A DNA stretch of 64,000 nucleotides from Sphingomonas sp. Leaf17 (GTDB lineage Bacteria; Pseudomonadota; Alphaproteobacteria; Sphingomonadales; Sphingomonadaceae), in assembly GCF_001421505.1 (NCBI RefSeq), contig NZ_LMKL01000008.1:1-64000 (forward strand), read 5' to 3'. Under the pieces are notes generated by a model, which worked only from the letters and a program-made list of their open reading frames with translations, did no database searches and was not told the DNA's origin. Positions 1 to 7,598 of this stretch are shown piece after piece. Numbering within the stretch: position 1 is the first letter of the stretch; the number at the start of each line of letters is the position of its first letter. The position numbers and the translations under genes are program-made.

Positions 1-37
1 CCATCTGCTCGTCGGTCAGCCAGTACAGGTCGCTCAT
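1..37 (-). CDS. IS5-family transposase, N-terminal fragment cut by window edge
   Basis: Reading leftwards from position 37 gives an ATG followed by SDLYWLTDEQM, then the window ends. This N-terminus is one I recognise from IS5-family transposases common in sphingomonads; the match rests on only 12 residues and on memory. The start codon is preceded by a GA-rich stretch (GAGGAGACCGAGG before ATG) that is a good ribosome binding site. The rest of the transposase would lie beyond the left edge, so intactness cannot be judged. Confidence 0.65.
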   Translation of the reverse strand, partial: MSDLYWLTDEQM

Positions 38-102
38 CCTCGGTCTCCTCACGGAGCCCGAATCAGATCGAGCCGCTCAGATCAATGGGTCCTGACCCTA
101 AG
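1..102 (-). mobile_element. Right-hand end of a probable IS5-type insertion sequence
   Basis: The transposase start at 37 is followed outward by about 60 non-coding bases ending in GGGTCCTGACCCTAAG at 87-102. GGGTC/GACCC within this is itself palindromic and is a plausible terminal inverted repeat, with TTAG/CTAA as the usual type of short IS5-group target site. The opposite end lies outside the window, so the boundary and target duplication are inferred, not proven. Confidence 0.5.
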
Positions 103-138
103 ACAAAGCGTCCGCGAAAGCCGTCTAAACTCCCCCAC

Positions 139-174
139 CGACACCCTCCACGGCCTGCGCCGGGGAGGGTGTCG
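139..174. repeat. Perfect 11-bp stem hairpin
   Basis: CGACACCCTCC at 139-149 is the exact reverse complement of GGAGGGTGTCG at 164-174, leaving a 14-base loop. It lies between the insertion sequence end and the 3' end of the minus-strand gene at 226-711 and could act as that gene's transcript end, although no T-run follows it. A repeat of the intergenic palindrome class is an equal possibility. Confidence 0.5.
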
Positions 175-225
175 CGACAGGGTTCATACTATATCGTTTT
201 ATTGCAACGAATTAACTTAATTTTC

Positions 226-711
226 CTACCAGCCCTGTTGGCCATCTACTCCCGCCAAAACGGCTTCGGTTGCTGCACACGGCGGTCCGGAAAGGTGCCT
301 GCCGGTGAGTCGCAAAACATTGGGATCCCCCTTTTTTAGTCCGACTTGCTCTCTCAACTCTGCAACGTGAAAATTCGTGACGAAACCTCCGCGGAGATAC
401 CAAACTATCGTCCTGTTCTTGAACACATAGGCGCGTACGAATTGCCGGTGGGGCAGCCCTCGTGACAGTTCATCTTGGAGGTCGAAAGGAATATATTTTT
501 CTCCGATGTCAGCAATATCTAGCTTGATACGACGGAATTCACTTGCGACATCTGGCATATCGCGAAGCGAAGCTACAACGCGAGCGGGTTGAGACAAGGT
601 GCATTTTTTTGGGACGGGAATACTCGGGGCTGTCGCTACCGACTGAGCAACAACCGCCTGATTCGCTAACAAAGAGGCACTGGCAATGGCGGCCGCAAAC
701 GACGTTTTCAT
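226..711 (-). CDS. Secreted hypothetical protein, AT-rich
   Basis: 161 residues from an ATG at 711 that is preceded by AAGGA at good spacing; an in-frame ATG 15 codons upstream has no such site. The N-terminus MKTSFAAAIASASLLANQAVVAQ is a clear signal peptide ending in an AQ-type cleavage site, so the product is exported. The mature part has a segment with MPDVASEFRRIKLDIADIG and later LPHRQFVRAYVF..IVWYLRGGF, a pattern that recalls small exported sphingomonad proteins of unknown function ('RRLIRA...WFVWYEHGG'). Two cysteines (in KKCTLS and PPCAA) could form a disulfide. GC content is visibly below that of the following genes and it sits next to an insertion sequence, so recent acquisition is possible. 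No function can be assigned. Confidence 0.6.
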   Translation of the reverse strand: MKTSFAAAIASASLLANQAVVAQSVATAPSIPVPKKCTLSQPARVVASLRDMPDVASEFRRIKLDIADIGEKYIPFDLQDELSRGLPHRQFVRAYVFKNRTIVWYLRGGFVTNFHVAELREQVGLKKGDPNVLRLTGRHLSGPPCAATEAVLAGVDGQQGW

Positions 712-1005
712 ACCAGGATTCCTTGATGGCTTGTTCTGCTGGCAACCCAAAAACAAGATTTCCTTGAACTTTTCAAGCGTCGCTAGCCCACAGATAATCC
801 TATTTACAGACGTAACTTATTTTTTTCTAACCAGTATTGTCCAATGATCGACGATTTTCTGCGAAATCGAAAGCCAGTCGCGGGAAACGCTTTCCGATGG
901 CCATCAGGTCTACCAACTCGGTCCTCATGACCTAGCCCCGGTTCCCAACATCAGCGATGGATGCCGAAAAAGCATGGAAATGTCAAGTCAATTGTACCAA
1001 ATGGG
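712..1005. other. AT-rich intergenic stretch
   Basis: About 290 bases between two minus-strand genes. It has long A/T runs (around 815-826) and lower GC than the surroundings. A 33-codon minus-strand frame (827-928) is present but has no ribosome binding site or recognisable product. I see no tRNA, terminator or inverted repeat that would complete an insertion sequence. Confidence 0.4.
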
Positions 1006-1569
1006 CTAAAAGGCCCGCTGCCCCACCACATTGCCCGGTGGCGAATACCGGCACACCAGATACTCGCGCCCGCCCCCGGCCGCCGTCGCACATCCGACCG
1101 CCGTCGTCCCGCGCCACACGATCTGGGTATAGTGCGCCACATCCTCCCACCGCCCGGTGCGGCTGAACATCGGCGTCACGCCGTTGACGAAATCGCGCTT
1201 CTCGGCGACCCAATATCCGATCATCTCGTCATAGGCATACGCCCCGCGCGTGCCCTCGAACAGGTTTTCGCCCTGCCGCCCCGGTCCCATCGGCTGGTCG
1301 GCATGCTCGAACCGCCCCGTCCGCGCCATCGTGTCGGCATAGGCTTTCGCTCTCGCCGCCAGCCGTTCGTCCCACACCAGCGGCGGTAAGCCGACCGCGG
1401 CCCGCGCGCGGTTGTGCGCCGCCATCATCGCGCCCCGCAGCAACCCGGCCCCGCGCGACGCCGGCGCCGCCGATGGCCGCGGCTCGACCACCTGCTCCGG
1501 CCCCCGCGCGCACCCGCCGAGCAGCGCGCAGACCAACATCAGCTTCCCAATCGTCCTCATGTCCACCAT
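1006..1569 (-). CDS. CAP/SCP-domain lipoprotein
   Basis: 187 residues. The N-terminus is a lipoprotein signal (LMLVCALLGGC, lipobox LGGC at about residues 17-20), predicting a lipid-anchored envelope protein. The rest is a CAP (SCP/PR1/antigen-5) domain: MMAAHNRARAAVGLPPLVWD near residues 47-66, the GENLFEG segment, and HYTQIVWRGTTAVGCA near 140-156, with the conserved His, Glu and HYTQIVW motifs. Bacterial CAP proteins are secreted proteins of mostly unknown role. Two adjacent ATGs (1569 and 1560) are possible starts. It is divergent from hemW, with only 11 bases between the start codons, so the promoters must lie within the opposite genes. Confidence 0.85.
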   Translation of the reverse strand: MVDMRTIGKLMLVCALLGGCARGPEQVVEPRPSAAPASRGAGLLRGAMMAAHNRARAAVGLPPLVWDERLAARAKAYADTMARTGRFEHADQPMGPGRQGENLFEGTRGAYAYDEMIGYWVAEKRDFVNGVTPMFSRTGRWEDVAHYTQIVWRGTTAVGCATAAGGGREYLVCRYSPPGNVVGQRAF

Positions 1570-1580
1570 ATCGCGCGCCC

Positions 1581-2732
1581 ATGACCCCCGATCAACCGCA
1601 GCCGCTGGCGCTCTACATCCACTGGCCGTTCTGCGTGTCGAAATGCCCCTATTGCGACTTCAACAGCCATGTCCGCGAGTCCGTGGACCAGGACGCGTGG
1701 CGCACCGCCCTCCTCGCCGACCTCGCGCATGAAGCCAGCGTACTGCCCGACCGCAAGCTCGGCTCGATCTTCTTCGGCGGCGGCACGCCCTCGCTGATGC
1801 CGCCCGCGACGGTCGCCGCGCTGCTCGACGCCGCCGAGCGCACCTGGGGCTTCGCATCCGATATCGAGATCACGCTGGAGGCCAACCCCTCGTCCGTGGA
1901 GGCCGCGCGCTTCGCCGACCTGGCGGCGGCCGGCGTCAACCGCGTCTCGCTCGGGATCCAGTCGCTCGACGATGCCGCGCTGCGCTTCCTCGACCGCGCG
2001 CACAGCACCACAGAGGCGCTGGCCGCGCTCGCCACCGCGCAAGAGCATTTCGCCCGCGTCAGCTTCGACCTGATCTACGCGCTGCCCGGTCAGCGGCTCG
2101 CCGACTGGCATGCCGAACTCGCCCGCGCGCTGTCGTTCGGCACCGAACATCTCTCGCTCTACCAACTGACCATCGAACCCGGCACGCGCTTCGCGACCGA
2201 AGCCGCCGCCGGTCGCCTGACCATCCCGGACGGCGACACCGCCGCCGACCTGTTCGAACTGACCCGCGCGACCACCGCCGCCGCCGGCCTGCCGGCTTAC
2301 GAAACCTCCAACCACGCGAAGGTCGGCGCGGAAAGCCGCCACAACCTGACCTATTGGCGCTACGGCGATTATGCCGGCATCGGCCCCGGCGCGCACGGCC
2401 GCCGCCTCGCCCACGCGACCGTCCGCCACAAGAAGCCCGAAAACTTTCTTTCCGGCATCGCCCGCAACGCCCACGGCATCGTGACGGAGGAGGCCCTGTC
2501 CCCCCACACCCGCGCGACAGAGGCGTTGCTGATGGGCCTGCGCCTGCGCGAAGGCGTTCACCTGCTCCGCATCGCCGCGTTGAATGGCGGCACCGCACCG
2601 GTCGATTTCGCCGCCGTCGCCAAACTCGAAACGCAGGGCTTCATGGCCTTGGACGGCGACCGGCTACGCGTCACCGAAGCGGGCGCGCTGCTGCTCGACG
2701 CGATCCTGCCGATCGTCGTCACCGACAGTTGA
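1581..2732 (+). CDS. hemW: HemW, radical SAM haem chaperone
   Basis: 383 residues. It begins MTPDQPQPLALYIHWPFCVSKCPYC, with the radical SAM cysteine motif CX3CX2C, followed by FFGGGTPSLM, TLEANPSSVE, GVNRVSLGIQSL and FDLIYALPGQ, all diagnostic of the HemW/HemN-like family. HemW proteins bind haem and deliver it to haem enzymes and were long mis-named coproporphyrinogen III oxidase. The frame is open for 36 codons upstream, but the ATG at 1581 starts at the conserved N-terminus. The C-terminal HemW domain (TRATEALLMGLRLREGV) is present and length is normal. Confidence 0.92.
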   Translation: MTPDQPQPLALYIHWPFCVSKCPYCDFNSHVRESVDQDAWRTALLADLAHEASVLPDRKLGSIFFGGGTPSLMPPATVAALLDAAERTWGFASDIEITLEANPSSVEAARFADLAAAGVNRVSLGIQSLDDAALRFLDRAHSTTEALAALATAQEHFARVSFDLIYALPGQRLADWHAELARALSFGTEHLSLYQLTIEPGTRFATEAAAGRLTIPDGDTAADLFELTRATTAAAGLPAYETSNHAKVGAESRHNLTYWRYGDYAGIGPGAHGRRLAHATVRHKKPENFLSGIARNAHGIVTEEALSPHTRATEALLMGLRLREGVHLLRIAALNGGTAPVDFAAVAKLETQGFMALDGDRLRVTEAGALLLDAILPIVVTDS

Positions 2733-2738
2733 TGGAAC

Positions 2739-2766
2739 CGTCATCCCAGCGAACGCTGGGATGACG
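2739..2766. repeat. Palindromic intergenic repeat, likely bidirectional terminator
   Basis: GTCATCCCAGC-GAAC-GCTGGGATGAC is an 11-bp perfect palindrome directly after the hemW stop and before the stop of the opposing lipoprotein gene. It belongs to the intergenic repeat class seen again at 17.3 and 23.1 kb. Its position between converging genes suits a two-way transcription end. Confidence 0.7.
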
Positions 2767-2785
2767 TCAATTTTGGAGCGCCCCC

Positions 2786-3964
2786 TCAGAACCCGGTCGG
2801 CGCCGGCGACACCGTCACCGTCGTGCCGCCCTTGATCTCCTGCACCTCCAGCGCCCGCTCAGCGACCCCGTCGCGCCCGAAGCGGAACGCCCCGTCGATT
2901 CCGGCGAACCCGCCCGCGTCGCGCAACCGCCCTTCGGGGAACGCGCTGCCGACCTTCCAGTCGCGCGCGATCCGCACCGTCAGCAGCACCGAGTCATAGC
3001 CAAGGCTCGACAGCCGGTACGGCCCGCTGCCGAACCGCGCGCGATATTTGGTCGCATATTGCCGGTACAACGTGTTGGACACGCTCGCGAACCACGCCCC
3101 GTTCAGCGACGGCTTGGCGGCGATGCTGCTTTCCGAATTCCACAATTCGGTGCCCAGCAGCCGCGTCGTCGGCCCGCTGACCCGCCGGACCTGCGGCGCG
3201 GCGGCGGCGGCGGTGTTGCCGCCATCGGCCACCAGCACCGCGCCGTACGGAGCCTTCGCAGCCAGCCGCGTGACCGCCGTCGTGATCCCGCCCGGTGTCC
3301 GGCCATAGGTCTGCAGCGACACGACCTGTCCGCCGCTGCTCTCGACCGCGCGCAGGAAGGCGGTCGACGCCCGTTCGCCATACAGGCCGTTCGGCACCAG
3401 CCCGGCAAAGGTCGTGATCCCGCGCCCCTTGGCATAATCGACCACCCGCGCGATCGACTGCGCCGGCGCATAGCCCATCAGGTAAGTGCCGTTGCCCGCG
3501 ACGCCCGCGTCGTTGGAAAAACTGACCACCGGCACGCCCGCCGCCCGCGCGATCGGCGCGACCGCGCGCACATCCTCGGCCAGCAACGGCCCCAGGATCA
3601 GCTGCGCCCCTTCCGCGATCGCGCGGCTCGCCGCCGCCGCCGCGCCGCCGGCGGTGTCGTAATTGGTGATCCGCACCTTTTCGGTCCGCGTGTCCAGCAG
3701 GGCCAGCATCGTCGCATTCGCGATCGACTGGCCGACACCCGCATTGCTGCCCGACAGGGGCACCAGCAGCGCGACCCGGTTGCGCGTGGTGTCACCGGTC
3801 ACATTGGTCTCGACCTGCGGCTGTGCGGGGCGCTGCGGGCGCGTGGTGGGGCGCTGGTCCGGTCGCTCGACCGGCCCGCGCGGAACGATCGTCTGGCAGG
3901 CGGACAACGCCAGCACGCCGCCGATCGCGATCATGCGCCCATATGCCCGTTTGGAAATCGTCAT
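2786..3964 (-). CDS. Penicillin-binding protein activator (LpoA-like) lipoprotein
   Basis: 392 residues from the ATG at 3964 (alternative 3976). The N-terminus ends in LALSAC, a lipobox, so the protein is lipid-anchored. The body is a type I periplasmic-binding fold: VALLVPLSGSNAGVGQSIANATMLAL, GAQLILGPLLAEDVRAVAPIARAAGVPVVSFSND, then GYDSVLLTVRIARDW, matching the COG3107 LpoA/YraM-like family often found next to rsmI and yraN. In E. coli LpoA stimulates the peptidoglycan synthase PBP1a; a similar role here is inferred from family and neighbourhood. The start codon overlaps that of divergent rsmI (shared CATG). Confidence 0.85.
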   Translation of the reverse strand: MTISKRAYGRMIAIGGVLALSACQTIVPRGPVERPDQRPTTRPQRPAQPQVETNVTGDTTRNRVALLVPLSGSNAGVGQSIANATMLALLDTRTEKVRITNYDTAGGAAAAASRAIAEGAQLILGPLLAEDVRAVAPIARAAGVPVVSFSNDAGVAGNGTYLMGYAPAQSIARVVDYAKGRGITTFAGLVPNGLYGERASTAFLRAVESSGGQVVSLQTYGRTPGGITTAVTRLAAKAPYGAVLVADGGNTAAAAAPQVRRVSGPTTRLLGTELWNSESSIAAKPSLNGAWFASVSNTLYRQYATKYRARFGSGPYRLSSLGYDSVLLTVRIARDWKVGSAFPEGRLRDAGGFAGIDGAFRFGRDGVAERALEVQEIKGGTTVTVSPAPTGF

Positions 3965-4826
3965 GGCCTCTGCCATTACCCTGCTCCTGATGAACGCCCC
4001 ACTAGAACCCGGTCTGTACATCGTCGCGACGCCAATCGGCAATCTCGGCGATCTGTCTCCCCGTGCCGCCGACATCCTGTCGCGCGCCGATGTCGTCGCG
4101 GTCGAGGACAGCCGCGTCACCGCCGGCCTGCTGCGCCACATCGGCGTGAAGCGCCCGATGCAGCCCTATCACGATCACAACGGCGAGGGCGTTCGCCCCG
4201 GCCTGATCGCCCGCATGGCAACGGAATCGGTCGCGCTCGTGTCCGACGCCGGCACGCCGCTGATCTCCGACCCGGGCTACAAGCTGGTCCGCGACGCCCG
4301 CGCCGCCGGCCATCTGGTGGTGACCATCCCTGGCCCCTGCGCCGCCGTCGCCGCGCTGACGCTCGCCGGCCTGCCGACCGACCGGTTCCTGTTCTGCGGT
4401 TTCCTGCCGTCAAAAGAAAAAGCGCGCGCCGACGCCATCACCGAAATCGCCGGCATCCGCGCCACGTTGGTCCTCTACGAATCCGGCCCGCGCCTCTCCG
4501 CCTGCCTGACCGCGCTGGCGGCGGGCCTTGGCGACCGCGAGGCGGCGGTGACCCGCGAGATCAGCAAGAAATTCGAGGAGGCCGTCACCGGCACGCTGTC
4601 ATCGCTCGCCGCACGCTACGCCGATGGCGGCCCGCGCGGCGAGATCGCCATCGTCGTCGCCCCCCCCGGCGACCCCGAACCCGCGCGGATCGAGGATGCC
4701 GACGAGGCCCTCGCCGAGGCCCTCACCCGCCTTCCCGTCTCGAAAGCCGCCGGCGAAGTCGCCAGGGCGTTCGGCCTGGACCGCAAAACCCTGTACGCGC
4801 GGGCGATGGCGCTGAAATCGGGCTGA
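3963..4826 (+). CDS. rsmI: RsmI, 16S rRNA (cytidine-1402 2'-O) methyltransferase
   Basis: 287 residues from ATG 3963, preceded by GGAAA; ATG 3990 is an alternative giving 278. The sequence YIVATPIGNLGDLSPRA, VAVEDSRVTAGLL, LVSDAGTPLISDPGYKLVR and IPGPCAAVAALTLAGLPTDRFLF is the tetrapyrrole-methylase fold signature of RsmI, which uses SAM to methylate C1402 in the ribosomal decoding centre. Length matches the family. The order LpoA-like / rsmI / yraN / gshB resembles the widely conserved yraL-yraM-yraN cluster. Confidence 0.93.
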   Translation: MASAITLLLMNAPLEPGLYIVATPIGNLGDLSPRAADILSRADVVAVEDSRVTAGLLRHIGVKRPMQPYHDHNGEGVRPGLIARMATESVALVSDAGTPLISDPGYKLVRDARAAGHLVVTIPGPCAAVAALTLAGLPTDRFLFCGFLPSKEKARADAITEIAGIRATLVLYESGPRLSACLTALAAGLGDREAAVTREISKKFEEAVTGTLSSLAARYADGGPRGEIAIVVAPPGDPEPARIEDADEALAEALTRLPVSKAAGEVARAFGLDRKTLYARAMALKSG

Positions 4827-4913
4827 CCCGGCTTTAACGTGGATCAGCACCATTTTTTAATCCCGATGGTGATAGCGTTCGGCGAAGAAGCCTCGTTTTC
4901 CAGGGAAACAAGG

Positions 4914-5318
4914 ATGGTGGACGGATCCTACAGTTTCGAAACCGATCCCGCGCGCAACTTCCTGCGCATCAATCTTACGGGTAACTGGGACCTGCCGCTG
5001 GTCGAACGATTCACGACCGATGTCGCAACGACGATCCGCGGCATGATCGTCGCCGGCGCCACGCCCGGCGAGTTCCGGACGATCGTGGACATGAGCCGGA
5101 AATACATCCTGCCGCAAAACGCCGTTTCCGAACTGGGCAGGATGATCCGCCCCGACTCACCGTCGCGCAAGATCGCCCTGCTCGTGTCGGGCACCCTGCA
5201 CAAATTGCAGGCGAAACGCTTTACCGTCAGCGACAAGCACCGGACCTTCGACCAGGAAAGCGATGCGGTGGCGTGGCTGTGGACCGACGCAGACGATACG
5301 GCATCACCCGCCCCTTGA
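4914..5318 (+). CDS. Hypothetical protein, STAS-like in outline
   Basis: 134 residues from ATG 4914 (MVDGSYSFETDPARNFLRINLTGNW); the frame is open for 25 more codons upstream, but this start aligns with a purine-rich GGGAAACAAGG and begins the folded region. It has no signal peptide or membrane segment. The pattern of a short beta start, LTGNWDL.LVERF, FRTIVDMSRKYILPQ and KIALLVSGTL resembles STAS/SpoIIAA-like proteins, but the match is by eye and weak. It sits between rsmI and yraN in the same direction. No function can be given. Confidence 0.6.
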   Translation: MVDGSYSFETDPARNFLRINLTGNWDLPLVERFTTDVATTIRGMIVAGATPGEFRTIVDMSRKYILPQNAVSELGRMIRPDSPSRKIALLVSGTLHKLQAKRFTVSDKHRTFDQESDAVAWLWTDADDTASPAP

Positions 5319-5341
5319 GGCATCGACCCTGGTAGGTCACC

Positions 5342-5740
5342 ATGGCCGCCATGCCCGATCCCGTCCTGCCACGCCGCCCGTCCGCCCCCCGAAACCGCGC
5401 CGCCGCCGAAGCCGCCGGCCGGCGTGGCGAGCGGCTCGCCGGCTGGTGGCTGCGACTGAAGGGCTGGCAGATCCTCGACCGCCGCGTGCGCACCAGGGCG
5501 GGCGAGGTCGACATCGTCGCCCGGCGCGGCAGCCTGATCGCCTTTGTCGAGGTCAAGACCCGCGCGACCGCCGCCGACCTGGACTTCGCGATCGACGAAC
5601 GCCGCCTCGCGCGCGTCGCCGCGGCGGCGGAGGTGCTGATGCCGCGCTATGCCGGTCCCGGCGACGACATCCGCGTCGACGTCATCCTGATGGCCCCCGG
5701 CACCCGCCCCCGCCACATCGAGAATGCGTGGCAGCCGTGA
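5342..5740 (+). CDS. YraN family (UPF0102) nuclease-like protein
   Basis: 132 residues. The core RRGERLAGWWLRLKGWQILDRRVRTRAGEVDIVARRGSLIAFVEVKTR contains the E-x-D-(I/L)-V ... F-V-E-V-K motif of the restriction-endonuclease-like fold found in all UPF0102/YraN proteins. Biochemical role in the cell is not settled. The Arg-rich first 25 residues are variable in the family. Another ATG three codons later is equally possible. The gene follows rsmI in the usual order. Confidence 0.9.
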   Translation: MAAMPDPVLPRRPSAPRNRAAAEAAGRRGERLAGWWLRLKGWQILDRRVRTRAGEVDIVARRGSLIAFVEVKTRATAADLDFAIDERRLARVAAAAEVLMPRYAGPGDDIRVDVILMAPGTRPRHIENAWQP

Positions 5741-5794
5741 CAATCGCCGCCAGCGCCCCTACCTCGCGTGCCAGCAACCGATAGGACCAGCCGC

Positions 5795-6745
5795 ATGACC
5801 CTGACCGTCGCCGTCCAGATGGACCCGATCGACTCCATCAACATTGCCGGCGATTCGACCTTCGCGCTGATGCTCTCGGCGCAAGCCCGCGGCCACCGCC
5901 TGTTCCATTATGGTCCCGAAGATCTGAACTGGTCGAACGGCCGCCTGTGGGCCCGCGCGCACCCGGTCACGGTCCGGCGCGAACCGGGCAACCATTTCAC
6001 CTTCGGCGACCCGGTCGATCTCGACCTCGGCGACGAGGCCGATGTCGTACTGATGCGGCAGGATCCGCCTTTCGACCTGGGCTATATCACCGCCACCCAC
6101 CTGCTGGAGCGGATTGCCGACAAGACCCTGGTCGTCAACGACCCGGCGCAGGTCCGCAACGCGCCGGAGAAGGTCTTCGTCCTCGACTACGCGCACCACA
6201 TGCCGCCGACGCTGGTGACGCGCAGCCTCGATGCCGCCCGCGCCTTCCTGGCCGAGCACGGCGAGATCGTCGTCAAGCCGCTGCACGGCAATGGCGGCAA
6301 GGCGATCTTCAAGGTCGGGGCCGACGGCGCGAACCTGTCCGCGCTGATCGAGGTCTTCAACATGACCTGGCGCGAACCGCACATGCTGCAGGCGTTCCTC
6401 CCCGACGTGGCCAAGGGCGACAAGCGCATCGTCCTGGTCGACGGCGAGGTTGCCGGCGCGATCAACCGCCTGCCGGGCGAGGGCGAGATCCGCTCGAATC
6501 TCGCGGTCGGCGGCTCTGCCGTGAAGACCGACCTCACCGACACCGAACGCGCGATCTGCGCCGAACTGGGGCCGGAGCTGAAACGTCGCGGCCTGCTGTT
6601 CGTCGGGATCGACGTCATCGGCGGCAAGTGGCTGACCGAAATCAACGTCACCTCCCCCACCGGTATCGTCGCGATCGAACGCTTCGACGGGACGGACGTG
6701 GCCGGCATGATCTGGGACGCAATCGAGGGGAAGGTGCGGGGGTGA
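5795..6745 (+). CDS. gshB: Glutathione synthetase
   Basis: 316 residues beginning MTLTVAVQMDPIDSINIAGDSTFALMLSAQ, the typical start of proteobacterial GshB. ATP-grasp features follow: VLMRQDPPFDLGYIT, GEIVVKPLHGNGGKAIFKV, LVDGEVAGAINRLPGEGEIRSNLAVGG and INVTSPTGIVAIERF. It joins gamma-glutamylcysteine to glycine using ATP in the cytoplasm, the last step of glutathione synthesis. Nine codons of open frame precede the chosen ATG but lack family similarity. Full length. Confidence 0.95.
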   Translation: MTLTVAVQMDPIDSINIAGDSTFALMLSAQARGHRLFHYGPEDLNWSNGRLWARAHPVTVRREPGNHFTFGDPVDLDLGDEADVVLMRQDPPFDLGYITATHLLERIADKTLVVNDPAQVRNAPEKVFVLDYAHHMPPTLVTRSLDAARAFLAEHGEIVVKPLHGNGGKAIFKVGADGANLSALIEVFNMTWREPHMLQAFLPDVAKGDKRIVLVDGEVAGAINRLPGEGEIRSNLAVGGSAVKTDLTDTERAICAELGPELKRRGLLFVGIDVIGGKWLTEINVTSPTGIVAIERFDGTDVAGMIWDAIEGKVRG

Positions 6746-6775
6746 TGCGGTCGCGGGCCGCACGCCGCCCCGCCT

Positions 6776-6925
6776 CCCGCCCCTTCGTCCCGAGCAGGGA
6801 CTGAGCCCGTCGAAGGCCCGTATCGAAAGGCCCGTATCGAAGGACAGGTCGGGACGCGGAACCCGTCCCTCGATACGCCGCTCCGACACGCTCGACGACC
6901 ACGCAGGACGAACGGCTGGGGACGC
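6776..6925. repeat. Sphingomonad interspersed repeat with local tandem copy
   Basis: This gap between gshB and the DedA gene holds a sequence of the type 'GTCCCGAGCAGGGACTGAGCCCGTCGAAGG...CTCGATACGCCGCTCCGACACGCTCGACGACC', here described by parts: CCCTTCGTCCCGAGCAGGGACT, then AAGGCCCGTATCGA twice in direct tandem (around 6816-6842), then GGACAGGTCGGGA, then CCCTCGATACGCC. I recognise this as a common intergenic repeat of sphingomonads from memory. No gene is visible in the gap. Confidence 0.55.
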
Positions 6926-6992
6926 CCCCGCACCCGAACCGCCGCCCCAAACATTCTACCCCCCGAAACCACCACCCAGAGCGCCCGCCCCC

Positions 6993-7598
6993 ATGACCAA
7001 GTTCATCATCGACCTGATCGCCTGGGGCGGCTATTTCGGCATCTTCCTGCTGATGGCGCTCGAAAACGTCGTGCCGCCGATCCCGTCGGAGGTCATAATG
7101 GGCCTTGGCGGCATGGCGGTCGCGCGCGGTCACATGAACCTGTGGCTGCTCATCGCCGCCGGCACGCTCGGGACCACCGTCGGCAATTATTTCTGGTACG
7201 CGCTGGGCCGGCATTTTGGCTATGAGGGCCTCAAGCCGTTCATCGACCGCTGGGGCCGCTGGCTGACGCTGGAGTGGGAGGATGTACAGAAGCTGCGCAA
7301 CTTCTTCCGCAAGCGCGGCGGCTGGGTGATCTTCGTGTTCCGCTTCATGCCGACCTTTCGCACGATCATCTCGCTGCCCGCCGGCATGGCCTGCATGCCG
7401 CGCTGGAAGTTCCTGCTGTGGACCTTTGCCGGTTCGGCGATCTGGAACACGATCCTCGCCGCCGCCGGCCTGTTCCTGGACACCCGGTTCCAGCAGATTG
7501 ATCGCTATGTCGGCCCGGTCGCCATCGCGACCTTCGTCCTCATCGCCGCCGCCTATGCCTGGCGCGTCGCCACCTGGAAGCCCCGCGCACGTCGTTAG
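6993..7598 (+). CDS. DedA/SNARE-associated family membrane protein
   Basis: 201 residues with several hydrophobic segments. Family hallmarks: LENVVPPIPSEVIMGLGGMAVARG near the N-terminus, GNYFWYALGRHFG, the FFRKRGGWVIFVFRFMPTFRTIISLPAGMACMPRWKFL block with the conserved Arg and Gly residues, and a final membrane segment. DedA proteins are inner-membrane proteins linked to lipid scrambling or flipping of undecaprenyl and phospholipid carriers; substrate here is unknown. Its stop overlaps the stop of the converging xerC. Confidence 0.9.
   Translation: MTKFIIDLIAWGGYFGIFLLMALENVVPPIPSEVIMGLGGMAVARGHMNLWLLIAAGTLGTTVGNYFWYALGRHFGYEGLKPFIDRWGRWLTLEWEDVQKLRNFFRKRGGWVIFVFRFMPTFRTIISLPAGMACMPRWKFLLWTFAGSAIWNTILAAAGLFLDTRFQQIDRYVGPVAIATFVLIAAAYAWRVATWKPRARR

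Noticed and set aside
827..928. Short minus-strand frame (33 codons) upstream of the secreted protein gene
   Set aside because: No ribosome binding site, no hydrophobic or conserved pattern, and AT-rich non-coding look.
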